Positions 13,901 to 26,577 of a stretch of DNA of 64,000 nt are shown one piece after another; the first letter of the stretch is position 1, and every line of letters starts with the position of its first letter. The translations under genes were made by a program, and so were the position numbers. Source of the DNA: Nepenthes gracilis (Eukaryota > Streptophyta > Magnoliopsida > Caryophyllales > Nepenthaceae). The DNA lies in NCBI GenBank assembly GCA_033239525.1, contig BSYO01000005.1, positions 1,054,001 through 1,118,000 of the forward strand, given 5' to 3'. The notes below the pieces were generated by a model. The model did not search any database. It worked only from the letters and a program-made list of their open reading frames with translations, and was not told the DNA's origin.

Positions 13901-16585
13901 CTCTAACATCACTGTATAAGTTGTGGAAGGTATATTGTCATGAATTCGAAATTTTACGGGTCTAATTAATTATATTTTTTATACATTTAAAACTCTAAAT
14001 AATTCAATAAATAATATTAAAACTCAAAAATTCAGGTATGATAAACCAAATATATAGGGCTTGAAAAATCAAAACTATATAGGACCTCATCGGATCACCT
14101 CGGACAAAATAATCAATAGCCTGCTCTAAAATAATCACAATAATAAAATACTCTTTGAGAAAATGTGATATTGCCTCGAATCCTACTCAACTCCTATTAC
14201 AAATCAAAACCTCCTACTTTGAAGGGAGAAAAGTAGAAAACGTGACCCAACGGATTAGCAAATATCGTCAAGAATAAAATTGTGCATACAAATTAGATGA
14301 AGAGCACATAAAATCAAATATCGAGGCCGACAATGAATTCTATTCTAAATTCCGTCATATATACCAAAATCATTGTACATCCATAGCAGAGGCCAATTCA
14401 AATCCAAACCAAGCCCAAATCCATATTTTTATTTTCGGTTATATTTTAGACATATAGCTACTCGACTATCTTTTTGTCCTGTAAGTTGTTCGACTATCTT
14501 TTATTATCATATCGGCTATATTTTAGGTTTGAAACTATTTGGCCATTTTTATTATCATATTATCCACTCATAACTAAGACCACCACGGTCTTACACAAAT
14601 TGGCTCATTGTGCCTCGTGTTCCGTCCAATTTTATACACACATACATACGTATAAAATACACATAAAAATAGTAAATATTAAATCAGATCACAGGAAATG
14701 ATTATAAATACTTGCATTGACTTTATTTCAAGTAGGTTTGTTTAAAGGATACTCTGAGGTGCTCGAACCGCACCCTTCTTTCCCCTCTTTGCGCTTCCAT
14801 CTCTCTCCTCTTCCTCTCTTCTGCTGTCAAGCTCCTCTTCCTCTTTCCTTCATTCTACGCGCTGCTTTTCCTTCGTTGACGATGGATCCACCACAGGCAA
14901 TGGCAGTGACCACGGCAGCAACAACCCGGTGACAGCAACAATGGTGACGGCAGCGCTTGCAAGTCGGCGACGATTTTCTCTCTCTTCACAGTGTCTAAAA
15001 TCTATTTTCCATGATTTGATCGATTTTTTTTAAAATTGATACATGCAACCCCAAAATCGACATCTATAAGAAAAATGGAAGGATTTACTTGTCTCGATTT
15101 CACCCATTTTGTTCAGCATCGGCGGCAACAACGGCAACTCCATTGTTCGACTTGCGTCTTCTCCTTCCATCATACCAGCGCACAAAATGAAGGGTGAATC
15201 ATGGAGAAGGTGTCATCGAGCTTCCATTTTTTAGAGACGGTAGTCGCTGCCCTCCTCGCGCTGCCTTCCCTCTCTTTTCTCTTTTCCTTTCTCTTTTCCT
15301 ATTTTATTTCCTTTTCTCTTTTCTTCCACCTGAGCCTCCCTTCCCTTTTTTATAATAATAATTATTATCATTATGAAACACTTGAGCGCTGATCTGGCAC
15401 TCACCAGGTATGCATAATTTAGAATGTACAATCGTATGCGCCCTATTTTGAGCTAACTTCCCAATTATTGATTGGTCTGGTACCTACCTGTTCGAACTAA
15501 GAAGTCAAAAACTATTTCTTGATGCCATATTATTGGCCGGTTTTGTAAAATTCAAAATCTGTGAAACATTCCAACGTTATTATTATTATTTTCTTAAAGT
15601 CTGAATCTAAAGAAAAACGTGTTTGTGATGGAAAACCCATAATTAAAATTGTATTCCACGCAATTAAAAGTTCAGTCGGATTCAGCTTTTAAAGACTGAT
15701 CGTTTTAAAGGGGAAGGTGGACAGCATCCTACCCTGATTTCGATGGCTTGCTACTGCTAACTATTCAATGGACATTGTTTGAGTAAATTAAGGAATACGT
15801 GGTAATGTTTTTTTTTTCTTTTGCATGTTTTGTGCATTATCTTTAATCTTCGATTAGAAAGGTACTGAAACTCGGAGTAATGGGCAACAGGCACATTATG
15901 CATACAAGACCGACCAGTATTGGCTCCGAAGGTTTAGACCACGAACAAAATCATGAGAATCAAAATAAAATGCAATAAAGGAAATGACACTGAATTTATA
16001 TCATGGAAAAAATCCAAACTAGATAAAAATTTCTCACATCTATATAGGACTTACACGAGTCTTCATTTATTTCAATGTTAAAAATAATGTCTCAAAAGAT
16101 GGACTTCCGCTGCTAAAAGCAAGAACCAAGAAGAATCTTCTTTCACTACCTGCCCAATGGCACGGAAAGGAGAGCAAAGCATGTCATGAAATGTAAGGAA
16201 GAAGTCACATGTGTATATAAAAATAAGCGAGAGAAGAGCATAGGAATGGAGGAAGAGAAAATGCCTCGAATCGATGTTTAAGTACCAAGTACTATACCAC
16301 TGAAATAACTCATGCCATATTTTTTAAAAAAACTTGAATGACTTTCAATAAAAGAATAATAGTACCAGAAATCGATGAGTCAAGGACGATAAATACAATA
16401 CTTAAATTTTTGTATGAGATATTCTTTCGTAAAGTTTTTATCATAACCTATTATATAATATGATATCTTCGTTATTCAATAGTTACTTTATAAATGTCAC
16501 ATCAATTAAGGGACTTCTTGATTTACACTTAAAGTTAATCTTATGAAAGATTTCAATTTATTAAAATAAAAATTTATCCTGGTAA
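10921..16585. other. intergenic DNA without a recognised gene
   Basis: AT-rich for most of its length. At 12,646-13,004 a minus-strand ORF pair (73 and 88 codons, overlapping in two frames) has no recognised domain. At 14,740-15,350 there is a strongly pyrimidine-rich, UTR-like stretch with a short reading frame around an ATG at 14,882 (MDPPQAM...), then C/T-rich DNA. I see no splice-supported gene. At 15,960-16,130 the DNA resembles the transcribed part of an LTR but lacks a clear boundary. Confidence 0.4.
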
Positions 16586-16589
16586 CTCA

Positions 16590-16935
16590 TTTGATCGTGG
16601 GGGAGCCAATTTCATGGGATAGATCAAGCAATGCATCACTGCTCTTCCCATTTCTATCTTTGTTAATGGTGAAGCCATGAGTTCTTTTTAAGGGTTGCAA
16701 GGACCTTGATCGGGGAGACCTAATATTTCTATATTTGTTTATTCTCTGTATAGAAGTTCTCTATAGCATTACACTTCATCATATCAATTGTAACCCTTCC
16801 TTCACCTATTACTAAAGTGTGAGAAATTCCAAAGGGTAATGATTTCTTTTGCAAGTGATATTGTTCTCTTTTTAGGCTTATGTGGGTCAATAGTGGATAC
16901 CTTGATCTTAAGTCTTCATACTAGAGGTAATAAAT
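16590..16935 (+). pseudogene. LINE (L1-type) reverse-transcriptase fragment
   Basis: The plus-strand translation, across frameshifts, follows a plant LINE ORF2 reverse transcriptase. It shows an INGE-like stretch, then a remnant of the G-LRQGDPLSP motif that reads DLDRGDLIFLYLF, then the CIEVL segment. About 35 codons later comes a decayed F-ADD box, FASDIVLFL. The order and spacing match the family. Only the central RT palm is present, with no endonuclease, no C-terminal part and no poly(A) tail, so this is a truncated dead copy. Confidence 0.72.
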
Positions 16936-16939
16936 GGGT

Positions 16940-17473
16940 CAAACAGCCCACAACACCGCCAAGCCAAACCCGTTGTAGATCCTGCCAAGCACGACCTATA
17001 ATCAATAGTATTTAATTGTCTATAATATTGTCTAATATTTAGGACCGTGCTTGATCACTTGATAGATGGCTTGTATGTCATACCAATATGGTCTATCACT
17101 TTTACAATCATGACCATTCAAGGGAGCGGGGGAGCCGTTGGGGAGCAACTACCATGTGATAATTGTCCCCAATTTTTTAAAAAAAGAAATAAAAATTTAA
17201 ACATTAAAAAAATTCCATGAATAACCCCTCCCCCACACAACACATACAACACTCTCTTCCTCTCTCCACTCCTTTTTTACTCTCATACAATATAAAATGT
17301 CATTCACATAATATTTATCAATATATTTATATTAATTTTATTATTATTTTTTGATTATTTTATATATATTTATCATTTTATAAATTAATTTATAGTTATG
17401 AAATATAATTTTTTTTAAAATTTTGATAGTAAAAAATATAAAAAATTATTCCAATACTCTTATATTGTTCACG

Positions 17474-17517
<44 letters not shown>

Positions 17518-20385
17518 TAGAATCACAACCCAATTTGACCAAGATACCACTTTTATTACTTCTTCTAGTTCTAATTGTCCCCTAGAAAGCTTTCCTATAA
17601 TGTGTAGAAATTTTTTGATATTAAATTAGTTAACTGTTAGTAATGAGCCATTTATAAAAATTATAAAAAAGATTAAATGTGTAAAAGTTTTAAAGGCATA
17701 AGATATTTGAAGAGACACATGGTAAAATATCAAAACCAACAATTACCATTAAGTCAAACTGAACTAATATTTTGAGATGGCATAATACCAAAATTTTTTT
17801 AGTAAGACCAATGACTAAATCGAAAGAGATTGACAGAATATGTCTTTCAGCTAGCGACCCATTTTTTAATGGCATAAGACTACAAATTCAAACGATATGT
17901 GTAAAAGTACTTGAAATCTTGGTATATAAAAATATTTCAATAAACTATTAAAATTGAGATTATTTGTCTTTTTTTGTAATTAGAATAATAATTAATTTTT
18001 GAACTACTACATGTAAACATAATAATTTTTCAGTTATGCCCAATTATCACATAATAAGTTACCTTTTATTTATATTACAACGCATTGGGTTTCTACAAAT
18101 TGAGAACAACAAAAAAAACCATTAGTTTTAAGGTTTTTCAATACCTACACACTACTTCTATAGTTCTTAAAATAATTAATACTATTATAAATAAATTTAG
18201 AATATTTAATAATATTTTTCTATTACTTTTGATAGTGGATCAATTAATAATTATACTATTTTTATTTAAATTAAATTTAAATTTAAATAAATTTTTATGT
18301 TAAGAATTATTTTACAGTAGATGTGCATATCATATTATTAATTTCTATACTTAGAATATTTTATAGTTTTTTTTTGGTATATGAAAAAAATATTTTATTT
18401 ATTAGAACATTTTCTTTTTAAGAATAACAATTCAAGATGTTGTACAAACAAAATAAATTGAGTTATAAAAAGATAAAAATCAACTGTCCAACAAATTAAA
18501 TTTTGACGTACCAAATTTTAGAGATCACATATCATTTTCATATTATTTAAACTATTTTTTACAGCAAAAATATCTCAATGGCAAATCAAATTACATATAT
18601 TCTCTAGAAATGAGTTAAATAATTAAATTTTTTAAAAAATATTTTATTTTTCTACTAACAAATCTGACAGTATTCATTATATCACTCAAAATCTAATGTT
18701 AAATCAATCATTAGCATTTGCTAATATGATTGTGCCTTTTTAAGACGATTATTATTTTCTCTAAAAAATATTAGTATTAGAGATAAGTATATTATTTTAG
18801 ATTTAAATAAATAATTTTAAATAATAATTATAAATTATTAAAAATTAAGTATTCATTGATATTATATTTGACTATACTTTTCAAAACAAAAAATCAAAAT
18901 ATTAAAGAAATCCTCCAGTGTTAGGTTATATTGTTACAATTATGGACCATCGTATGAATTTATATGGGATATATAAATGTTTTGAAAAATTGTAAAACAC
19001 CATAGGGATGACAAATAGCATGAAAAAAGGGCATGTGTTTATGACAACTTGTATGCAATGCATAGCTTGTATACATCACAATTAACTCTAAAACCTCTGA
19101 TTTCAATAACAAAAATAAGTAGCAATTGAGGTGGCTGAATAGATTTGCTTTTCTTGATACAAACTTAACGTTAAAGATAGTTTGTTAGTAAAAATATAAA
19201 CCGATTAAATTTTTTACTAATTATTATTGGACTATTTCTCTAATATTTTAAGTAACAATTTAAAATTTTAGATTTTAAATTAATAAAAGGCCAACCACGA
19301 CACATTTTCTATGTTTACATCAATGGTACGAGAACTCTTAAAGTCCATTTGCAAGTATTGTGTCATTACAGTCTGTTTTGAGTGTTGAGAGAGTAGTTGA
19401 TGAAAAAGGAAGTAAGCCGATACTGAAAAATGTAAAAATATACATCATTTTAAAGAATTAGTTAAGCATAAAAATTTACGCTTAAAATCTAACAATTTTT
19501 AATTCTAATAAAGAATAGGACTCAAGGAGTAGTAATAGTAAAAATATAAGTAAAATGTAAAAATACTCAATAGTTATTTATCTAAAAATAAATAATATAT
19601 GATATATATTATATAATTTTTTAAAATATTTTTTATATTTTTACTTATTAAAATGGGACATATCATTCTGTCATATAAAATGGCATGACCCATGGGCATA
19701 ATTGTCGCTTATTGCATAGCTCACGTGTTTGTGTTGAGTTGGGATATATGAGTTATAAGCCGTGCCATACCCGGCTTGTGACATAAATATATTGTACTTG
19801 GCGCCGCCATTTACAATTGGTAGACCGAATAAGTGGGCCTTGCCGGGCTAACACGATTTATTTAACACCTATACTTCATACCTTTATTACTTGGAAGTCA
19901 TATGCAATATCATATACAAAAATATTTCATGACTTTTTTTAATAATATTTTGATATACGAATATATTCATTCAAAATATTTACTTATTCGATGAAAATGA
20001 AAGAAATACTCAAATATTCTGTAAATCCATGCAGGGCACTTGATAGGCATCTCTCAATCGCACATCTTCTACCTAAAACACGTATGAGCGTGGAGATAGG
20101 TACTTGCTAGGTGTTAGACCTAATTTTTTTCAGATTCATTTTTTACTTAAATTTTTATTATATAATTACTTTCTATATTAACTCAATACATATTAAGAAT
20201 AATATCATAAATATAAATAAAAAATTAAACATTATATTTTGAATCTAATCATTGAATTTGTTGATTTTTGTTGATAGTGGTAACATAGAATATAATTTTT
20301 ATAACTTTAGAAAATAAAATTATAATGCCGGTGGGATAGACAAAAATTGAGTAAAATTTTTAAGGGTTACTCAAATAATTAGTTG
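16940..20385. other. AT-rich intergenic DNA
   Basis: No gene recognised. Short ORFs at 17,690-17,875 and 18,085-18,303 are in low-complexity AT-rich DNA and look like chance. A (CA)n microsatellite lies inside and is listed separately. Confidence 0.5.
17474..17512. repeat. (CA)n microsatellite
   Basis: About 18 to 19 uninterrupted CA units followed by TATATA. Confidence 0.95.
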
Positions 20386-20393
20386 ATGTGTAC

Positions 20394-20527
20394 TGATACT
20401 CAAAGCGTACTCTAAGATCCATTTTTTAGGAATTGGGCTCTAATGCCACAGACCAAGCAGGCCTAAGGAGATCCAAGAGGTCGGGCGTCAAAACTGGCCC
20501 ACGTGGCACAGTGGACTCAGAGGACCC
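20394..20527 (+). repeat. truncated 5' LTR of the Tat-type element
   Basis: This is the first ~134 bp of the LTR, matching 23,109-23,245 with scattered substitutions, many of them C/T or G/A. Homology stops after 'ctcagag'. The following string 'gaccctggct' recurs at about 20,711, suggesting a rearrangement at the deletion junction. Confidence 0.6.
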
Positions 20528-20719
20528 TGGCTATCGAGAGGACCCTAGTCGGTCGGACAGCGCCGACTATGAAAGCGCGTAAGACTTCTAGCATAGTGGG
20601 AGGCCGACCAAGCCGTCCTTGCGCTAGGCGTTGGAGTTCCTTAGATCAAGAAGAACAGTAGGAAACTTTGGGACCAAGAGCTTTATGATCTGGCGGCACA
20701 TGTCCTCAGAGGACCCTGG

Positions 20720-22390
20720 CTTCCTTGTACTTACGCTTGATGGCCGGAACATTGTCCTTAGGATTCAATGAAGTCCTGTGCTGCTATTCCTGCAAGAGAT
20801 TCCTCCCTCTGAGGACGATGTTCAACCTCTCGTGCTCCTTGACTAGCCCTCAAGGGAAGAAATGCGGCCCTCAACCTCAGCAACCTTGTGCTCTAAATTG
20901 TGGACGCATTCCCCCAAGGACCAAGAAGCTTCAAGCTCTGCGTAAGTCTGGGCAGCGTCGCTGATGATCACGTCAAGGTCGCCCGCCATATCCTAAAGCT
21001 GTAAAGACAAGGTATGTGAGTAGGACATCAATAAGATTAGGCAAAGTAGAAAGGGGATAGAGAAATACCTTGGTCATGAAGGAACTTCCGAAAGTGCTTT
21101 GCTCTTAAGGAGCTTCTAGCTCCATAGGTTCTATAGACGCGGCCTTCTGCACTACAGAAACTTCAACCCTGGCCTCGGCCAAAGGGTCCTCAAAGGTTGT
21201 GGTCAGCGTCATCACTAGACGGTAGATTTGGATTGCTAGGCAAGGAAGCTCAATAGGCTATGCAGCAAGCTCCATAACAGGTAGCTCAACGGCCTGACTC
21301 TCTGCAACCTCGGAACGTTCAGCAGTCATCGTTGTTGTCATCACTGCTTATTGGTCCACGCCACCTCAACCTCTATTGCAACCTGCTCCGCAATGGTGTC
21401 ATCGGATGGAGTATCCATCCAGTCCAAGACCTCACTAGGGAATCCAAAAGGAATGTCAGGAATCAGCTCATTGAGGACGAGTTAAGTGACAGGCGGGTCC
21501 ATAAGCCAGCATACAGGCCTAGAAGGTTGCTTGGGTGCCTCAGCAGAGGTGGAAGGTCCGACACCAGCAGAGTCATCATCATTAGACGAGGAGCTCGCAA
21601 CGGTGGTCACTGGATGCTTTGAGGTCTCCTTTAGCCACTCGGATGGCTCCTCAATCCTCAAAGTCTCCTCCTCTCTCATCAACTTCATCATCTTCTTCTT
21701 TTGAGAAGCAGCAGCAGCAGCATCAAAGTTATCGGCCTAAGACCCCCACTTGGCCTTCTCAAAGTTCTCGGGTCTCAACCAAATATTCTTCTTATTTTCA
21801 TTGAAACCGCTAAGGTTAGCTATCATCAAGTCTTTGACCACCTTGGCGAGCTCCCTCTCCTCCTTGGAGGTGTCCGAGCAGTGCTACTCAACCACATTCC
21901 CCCAAGTATTGTCAATGGCTAAATTCTCTATGACCGACAAAAAGAAAAACTTGTCTTTCCACCTTTTGGTGGAATTGGGATTTCTGCCACTCATAACAGT
22001 GAACTCAAGATACAACGTCATGACAATCCAGTCTAAATTATCAGTAAAGCGAAACATAACTTCAACCGTAGCAAGCTCAAGAACTTTGTAGTGGCAACGT
22101 GCAAAAACACAGAACGAAACAAGATATCTGATAACATTGGGCTGTAGCCTCGCGAATGGTACTCTAAGGGCCCTCATAATGACATAGAGTTCTATAGGTA
22201 TAGGGAAATGAAGCCTACTCTCGGGGTGAACTTTGTATACAATAATAAACCCATCAGGTGGGCTACATGCTCTATCACTAGGCTCAAGGACCACCATCTC
22301 CATGAAATCTGGAATGTCATACTTAGTACATATGGCATCGAGACCAGCTAGGGTCAGGAAGGATGCTATTTACTTAACTCCAAAAGCCAT
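20720..22390 (-). pseudogene. antisense ORF of the Tat-type element (PF04195-like)
   Basis: The frame opens at ATG 22,390 and has an in-frame TAA at codon 7. It continues through a 139-codon open stretch (22,303-21,884) and, past a stop, to 21,482. The 139-codon part has the look of the putative gypsy-type transposon domain (PF04195): a VYKVHPESRLHFP-like segment, then 'RLQPNVIRYL', then a 'KRWKDKFFFL' stretch. A low-complexity serine/aspartate linker (SSSSNDDDSAG) follows. Further on is a heptad-rich, coiled-coil-like part (about 20,985-20,800, e.g. YAELEASWSLGECVHNLEHK). A GT...AG interval of 70 nt at 21,068-20,999 would join the two parts. In the Tat lineage this ORF lies opposite to gag-pol; its role is unknown. 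A few stops mark it as dead or dying. Confidence 0.6.
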
Positions 22391-23108
22391 GAAAGTTCGA
22401 GAAAAGGCATGAAAGAAATAAGAGGAGAAGTGCTGGAGAAAATGGCAGCCAAAGGTTCACGAGAGAGAAAGTTTTAGGATTACGCAAAAGAAAGAGAAGG
22501 CTGGAAATCATATTTGAAATGGCTAAAAAGGCTGGAATGCGCTCCCATCATTACCCTTACCACGCATCAATCACCCGTATGTTGCCAGAGATAGTGGGAT
22601 TTGCATTTCCTAGGCGACGTCAATCTCATTAATTGCACATTTAATGTCCTTTGATGGCAGAAATGGCGGCGCAGGCCAAGCTGTCGAATTATGAGGGAAT
22701 TCACGTATTCAAATGCGTCTCAAAGTACGCGAACTTGTCCTTGAAAAAGCCTACATTATCCGAGGACATCTTTAGATCTCAAGCAAGTGCACAAAGACCG
22801 CGATCATATATGAAAACCTAGCAGTGCCTAAAATCCAAAAAGTCCTCGTGCGATCTAGTCTGGCTACAGACCCAGAAATTCCCCAGACGTTTTCGACAAT
22901 GTGCAAGCTTCAGCAACCTCTCGAACATCTTGGTCATCTGCCCCCCAGGCTTTTGGTTCCGGTCATATCCACGAAAATTTGTAAGAAATAAGGGCATGAG
23001 TGGACTTTCATGAAAAGAACCTTCACGTAAGATTCATTCGCCGCCACTGGACATACCAAAGGGTCAAGATACTTAGACCCTTTGGCATAGGGGGTTAGTC
23101 ATGGATAC

Positions 23109-23521
23109 TGATACTCAAGGCCCACTATAAGATTCATTTTTTAGAAATTAGGCCTTGATGCTGCAGATCCAACAAGCCCAAAGAGACCCAAGAGGTCCAA
23201 ACGCCAAAGCCAACCCACATGGCACAGTGGACTCAGAGTCTATTTAGGCCCGTGGACTAAAGATCCCAACATTTACTCTTACTAGCAGTAATAGAGAGAG
23301 GAAAAGCTCGTGTTGTAAGAGTAACTCCTAGAGTTTCCATACACTAAGTCTTCAATCTCTCATACTTGAACGCATCCTGTAATCTCTTTGTAACCAAGTA
23401 CAAGATAGTGAAAGCAGTTCTCGAATTAAAATTCTGTGGTTTTATCTTCTCATTCAAGATAATGTTTTTCACATAAAAACTCTCTGCGCATCCGTTCTCG
23501 TACTCTCTCTCTTTTAGTCAT
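23109..23521 (+). repeat. 3' LTR of the Tat-type element
   Basis: Starts TGATACTCAAGG. The 3' half reads like the transcribed part of a plant LTR ('ctctgtaatctc'-like strings, 'gtggttttatc', 'tttttcacat', then pyrimidine-rich DNA). It ends near TTTTAGTCA at 23,520. The exact end is uncertain; a later end around 23,554-23,560 is also possible. Confidence 0.5.
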
Positions 23522-23529
23522 TGTACCCT

Positions 23530-25600
23530 CTCTCTTTATTTTTCGTACAAGCAGTATTTGGTATTATTGTCGGATCCTAATCCTAATCAGAGTAAGGATC
23601 TGAGGATGCAACATTAGTTATTCCTAAATTTTACTGGTATTATTGGCAATTATTTTTTCGTGTTAACTTAATTTGTATGTATAATTTTTCTTGACTATCT
23701 ATAGTTAAAATAAAAATATTATATAAAGACATCATAGTTTTAAGGAATATAGGATCTATGATACTATAATATAGTTTATAAACTTTTGATACTAATTTTC
23801 ATATTTTGGGGGATTAAGATCATTTAAGAGATATTTATAGTCCTATAAATTATATGCATTGAGATGCCAAAGTATATCGTACCAATGATTATAGGGTTTG
23901 ACATGTGATTGAAATTGAGTATTTTGTTCCTCATTTAAGTATGGATCCTAATTGGACTACAAATATTCATATGTGACATGTTATGGGTTTATCCCAAAGA
24001 GGTAATGAAAATATTATTCATCTATATTGTGTTTGATACTTACACACTAAAGGTGATAATATATCATAAGATATATATTTAATAATTTGTCAAATTTATA
24101 AATATTGCTATCTTATTAATTTTGCCCAATTGTTGGAGGCAAACGTGTAGTGATTGGTTCATATTAACATATAAAATTTAAAAAAATTATTATGATATTT
24201 CATATAGTTATTGAGACAAGTTTAATACAATCCATATCCTTATTGATATTCAAATTCGGTAGAATTCTTATTATATTCTCAATATCTAATCATAGTAACT
24301 TTTAAGTCGCAGTTAGGTTATGACATTGAATTTTGAATAGTTATTGATTTATCATATATTGTTATTAATTATATATATATTTGATATTATCATCTAAAAT
24401 AATTTATTATATTTTACATTATTGATTATATTCACCTATTAGGTATTAGCCTCACCCCTTACTTTTCTTACTTCAAAGTAAATGAAGTCTATAATGAGTC
24501 AGAGGAAATTACATATTTGCCTCAGAGGTTTCAGGTAGAGAGGATCTAGAAGTTTAAAAAATTCATGATGAGAAATTGTAAGACTCATCTATTTGTTTTA
24601 TTAGCTTTTAGATATTTTTATTGGGACTATGTTTCCAAAAGTTAACATATTATAGATATTTATAATTTTTCTTATTTCAAGAAAATAATATTTATTATAA
24701 TTATTTTATTTATGATATATTTATGATGATTATTTATAATTTAAATTTTTTATATGATCGATTCAAATTGAATTAGATAATTCAGATTTGAATCGCCACA
24801 AGTAACCAATCAATTAGATCTCGTGCTTACTTGCAGGGAAATTCTGAATATCGACTAAGCAGCTACTTCTGCCTAACTCGACCGTCAGGGGCAAAAGGGT
24901 TGAATTTTGTTCTTTTGAATATATATATATAACATTTTCCTTACCTTGTATTTGGTTGCTTTCTCCTGTGGATCTTCTATCATTTCTTGGGACGCAGAGT
25001 AGTATATTTTGATATGCGGTCCAATTTTTCTTGTGGGGGCATAGTTGGCATATACTTTAATACAATTATTTATCAAAAGAACTTGTGTGTACTTCAGTGG
25101 TTGAATGGATGTGCCTGGTCGTGCTGGCCCATTTGTCCAACGTAGGGCTTTCAGGTGCGATGACTTGGCCAAACTTAAGAGCTTCAATTTGCCGTGGAGT
25201 CGTGACGCACTTTGAGCTATCCTAAGCTTATCCGGTTGACAGAGGCGCAACACTGTTCGAAGATAATGGCCAACTCCACCATATCTAGTGAAAAATACTT
25301 TTATATATACATTTGGGATATTATATTCTAAATACTTTTGAATAATTCAATATTTGTTTATTTATCATGAATTTTGTTGAGTACTACCTAAATACAACAT
25401 GCCCAATCCGGCTGGGATACAGAATTTGGAGGTCAATAATCTGAATATGAGAACCGAGGATTAAGCCAAGCGGCCCGCAATCAATATAGCGTAATATTTT
25501 TAATTGCATGCGCTAATTTTAAATGGACGCACTGACTAGAGTCTAGGCTATAATTGCAAGTGTAATGAAATAGAGCACGGCCCTCCTAACTTACACAATT
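23530..25600. other. AT-rich intergenic DNA with one unassigned ORF
   Basis: No recognised gene. A minus-strand ORF of 122 codons (24,885-25,253) is longer than expected for this AT-rich DNA. The translation is hydrophilic in its first two thirds and shows a possible GTAAGG splice donor after 'ATKYK' (near 24,945). No family is recognised, and it may be chance or a pseudogene fragment. The remainder holds only short AT-rich frames. Confidence 0.35.
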
Positions 25601-25740
25601 CAATATGTATTCCCTTTCTACTTTATTGTCACATCTTTTAATTTTTTTGAGAAAGATTATTGACTTGAATATCAGAGAATATGTCGAAGAGTGAGTCTCG
25701 TATATTTCTTACTTATTGTTAAATTCTTCAGAAGTACGAA
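25600..25740 (+). repeat. U5-like LTR relic
   Basis: Holds a sense-orientation version of the plant gypsy U5 signature, TGACTTGAATATCAGAG at 25,661-25,677, followed by 'gagtgagtctcgtatat'. The same words occur at 37,479 and 58,733. Only the end of the LTR is recognisable. Confidence 0.4.
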
Positions 25741-26415
25741 AGATTGTGATTTTCGATTCACGAAGATCAAACATTGCTTCCGAATCAATCGAAAGTTTAA
25801 TTTATTTCTACAATTCGTATAATAATTTAAATTTTAAATACACATTAAATTTATTGATAGAAATAAATAATTATCACAAAATATTATTTAATAAAATTTT
25901 AAACATATTTTCAACACTTTATGGTTAAATATAAACATCCGCTGAAAACGTATAATATATCTGCAGAACAGCCGGCACCGTCTACCCGAAACAACCAATA
26001 ATAAACTGAAGGTAAGCCATACGCGTCCAGATTGTAATTATATTGGCAAGTCATGGATCGAACGGCGTTGCTTTAAAGCCACGTACCAGGCTGGCAGCGA
26101 TCAAGGGGAGGAGAACACGGTGTGTATGAGCAGGGTCCAAAGTCTGCGCCATTCCAAGCCCAACGTATCCGAGGCAAGGGCAGAATCGGAATTTTGAGAA
26201 AATTTTGAATTCCGTCTCCCGTTAGGTGATGCCCAATTCGGATAAGCTTCGTAAATTTTATTTTATTTTATTTTATTTCCGCCGTTCCCGTTGTGCCTGT
26301 CATCTTGTACCTTGGTTTGACGTAATTTCCCACACAAAAAATCGAAATTAAGACTTTCACTTTGTTCGCCGCCGGTCCTTTGGAATTCGTCGGTCTGCGT
26401 GAGCTCTTTCTTTCC

Positions 26416-26421
26416 ACGCGC
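26416..26421 (+). promoter_or_regulatory. CGCG-box (CAMTA/RSRE-type) in the HSPRO promoter
   Basis: ACGCGC fits the VCGCGB consensus bound by calmodulin-binding CAMTA factors. It sits about 36 bp upstream of the TATA box. A second match, ACGCGT, lies at 26,021-26,026, and a TTTGACG (W-box core plus TGACG) near 26,317. The match is by motif only, but it fits a gene known in Arabidopsis for rapid stress induction. Confidence 0.4.
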
Positions 26422-26451
26422 CTTACACCTGTTCACGTCTGCTAACCCACC

Positions 26452-26459
26452 TATAAATA
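26452..26459 (+). promoter_or_regulatory. TATA box of HSPRO
   Basis: TATAAATA, about 120 bp upstream of the ATG and in good context (CCTATAAATACC). It predicts transcription starting near 26,485-26,490 in the C/T-rich stretch and a leader of roughly 90 nt. Confidence 0.75.
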
Positions 26460-26577
26460 CCTCTCCTCTGTCTCTTCTTCTCCCTCAACGAACATAAACT
26501 CGGTAAATCTCTGATCAATAGTCATTCATTACATCTACGATTCTCTCTTTCCTTTGCTCTAAAAAATTCGATTCGAT

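Larger units (their letters stand above)
20394..23521 (+). mobile_element. Tat-type Ty3/gypsy deletion derivative
   Basis: Two direct repeats start TGATACTCAA, at 20,394 and 23,109, and stay alignable for about 135 bp, through 'cacagtggactcagag'. They are read as the starts of the 5' and 3' LTRs. The right copy continues as a full-looking LTR, and the left is cut short. Between them lies a minus-strand ORF of the PF04195 (putative gypsy-type transposon) kind, the antisense ORF found downstream of pol in Tat-lineage elements. No gag, protease, RT or integrase remains. TGTAC occurs at 20,389-20,393 and again at 23,522-23,526, one base beyond the expected CA end, so it is a possible but imperfect target duplication. 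Confidence 0.6.

Noticed and set aside
23554..23575. A string like a decayed Asp-tRNA primer-binding site (TTTGGTATTATTGTCGG) after the right LTR of the Tat-type element
   Set aside because: It would make that LTR a 5' LTR, which conflicts with the antisense ORF lying to its left. The match needs five transitions, so chance is likely.
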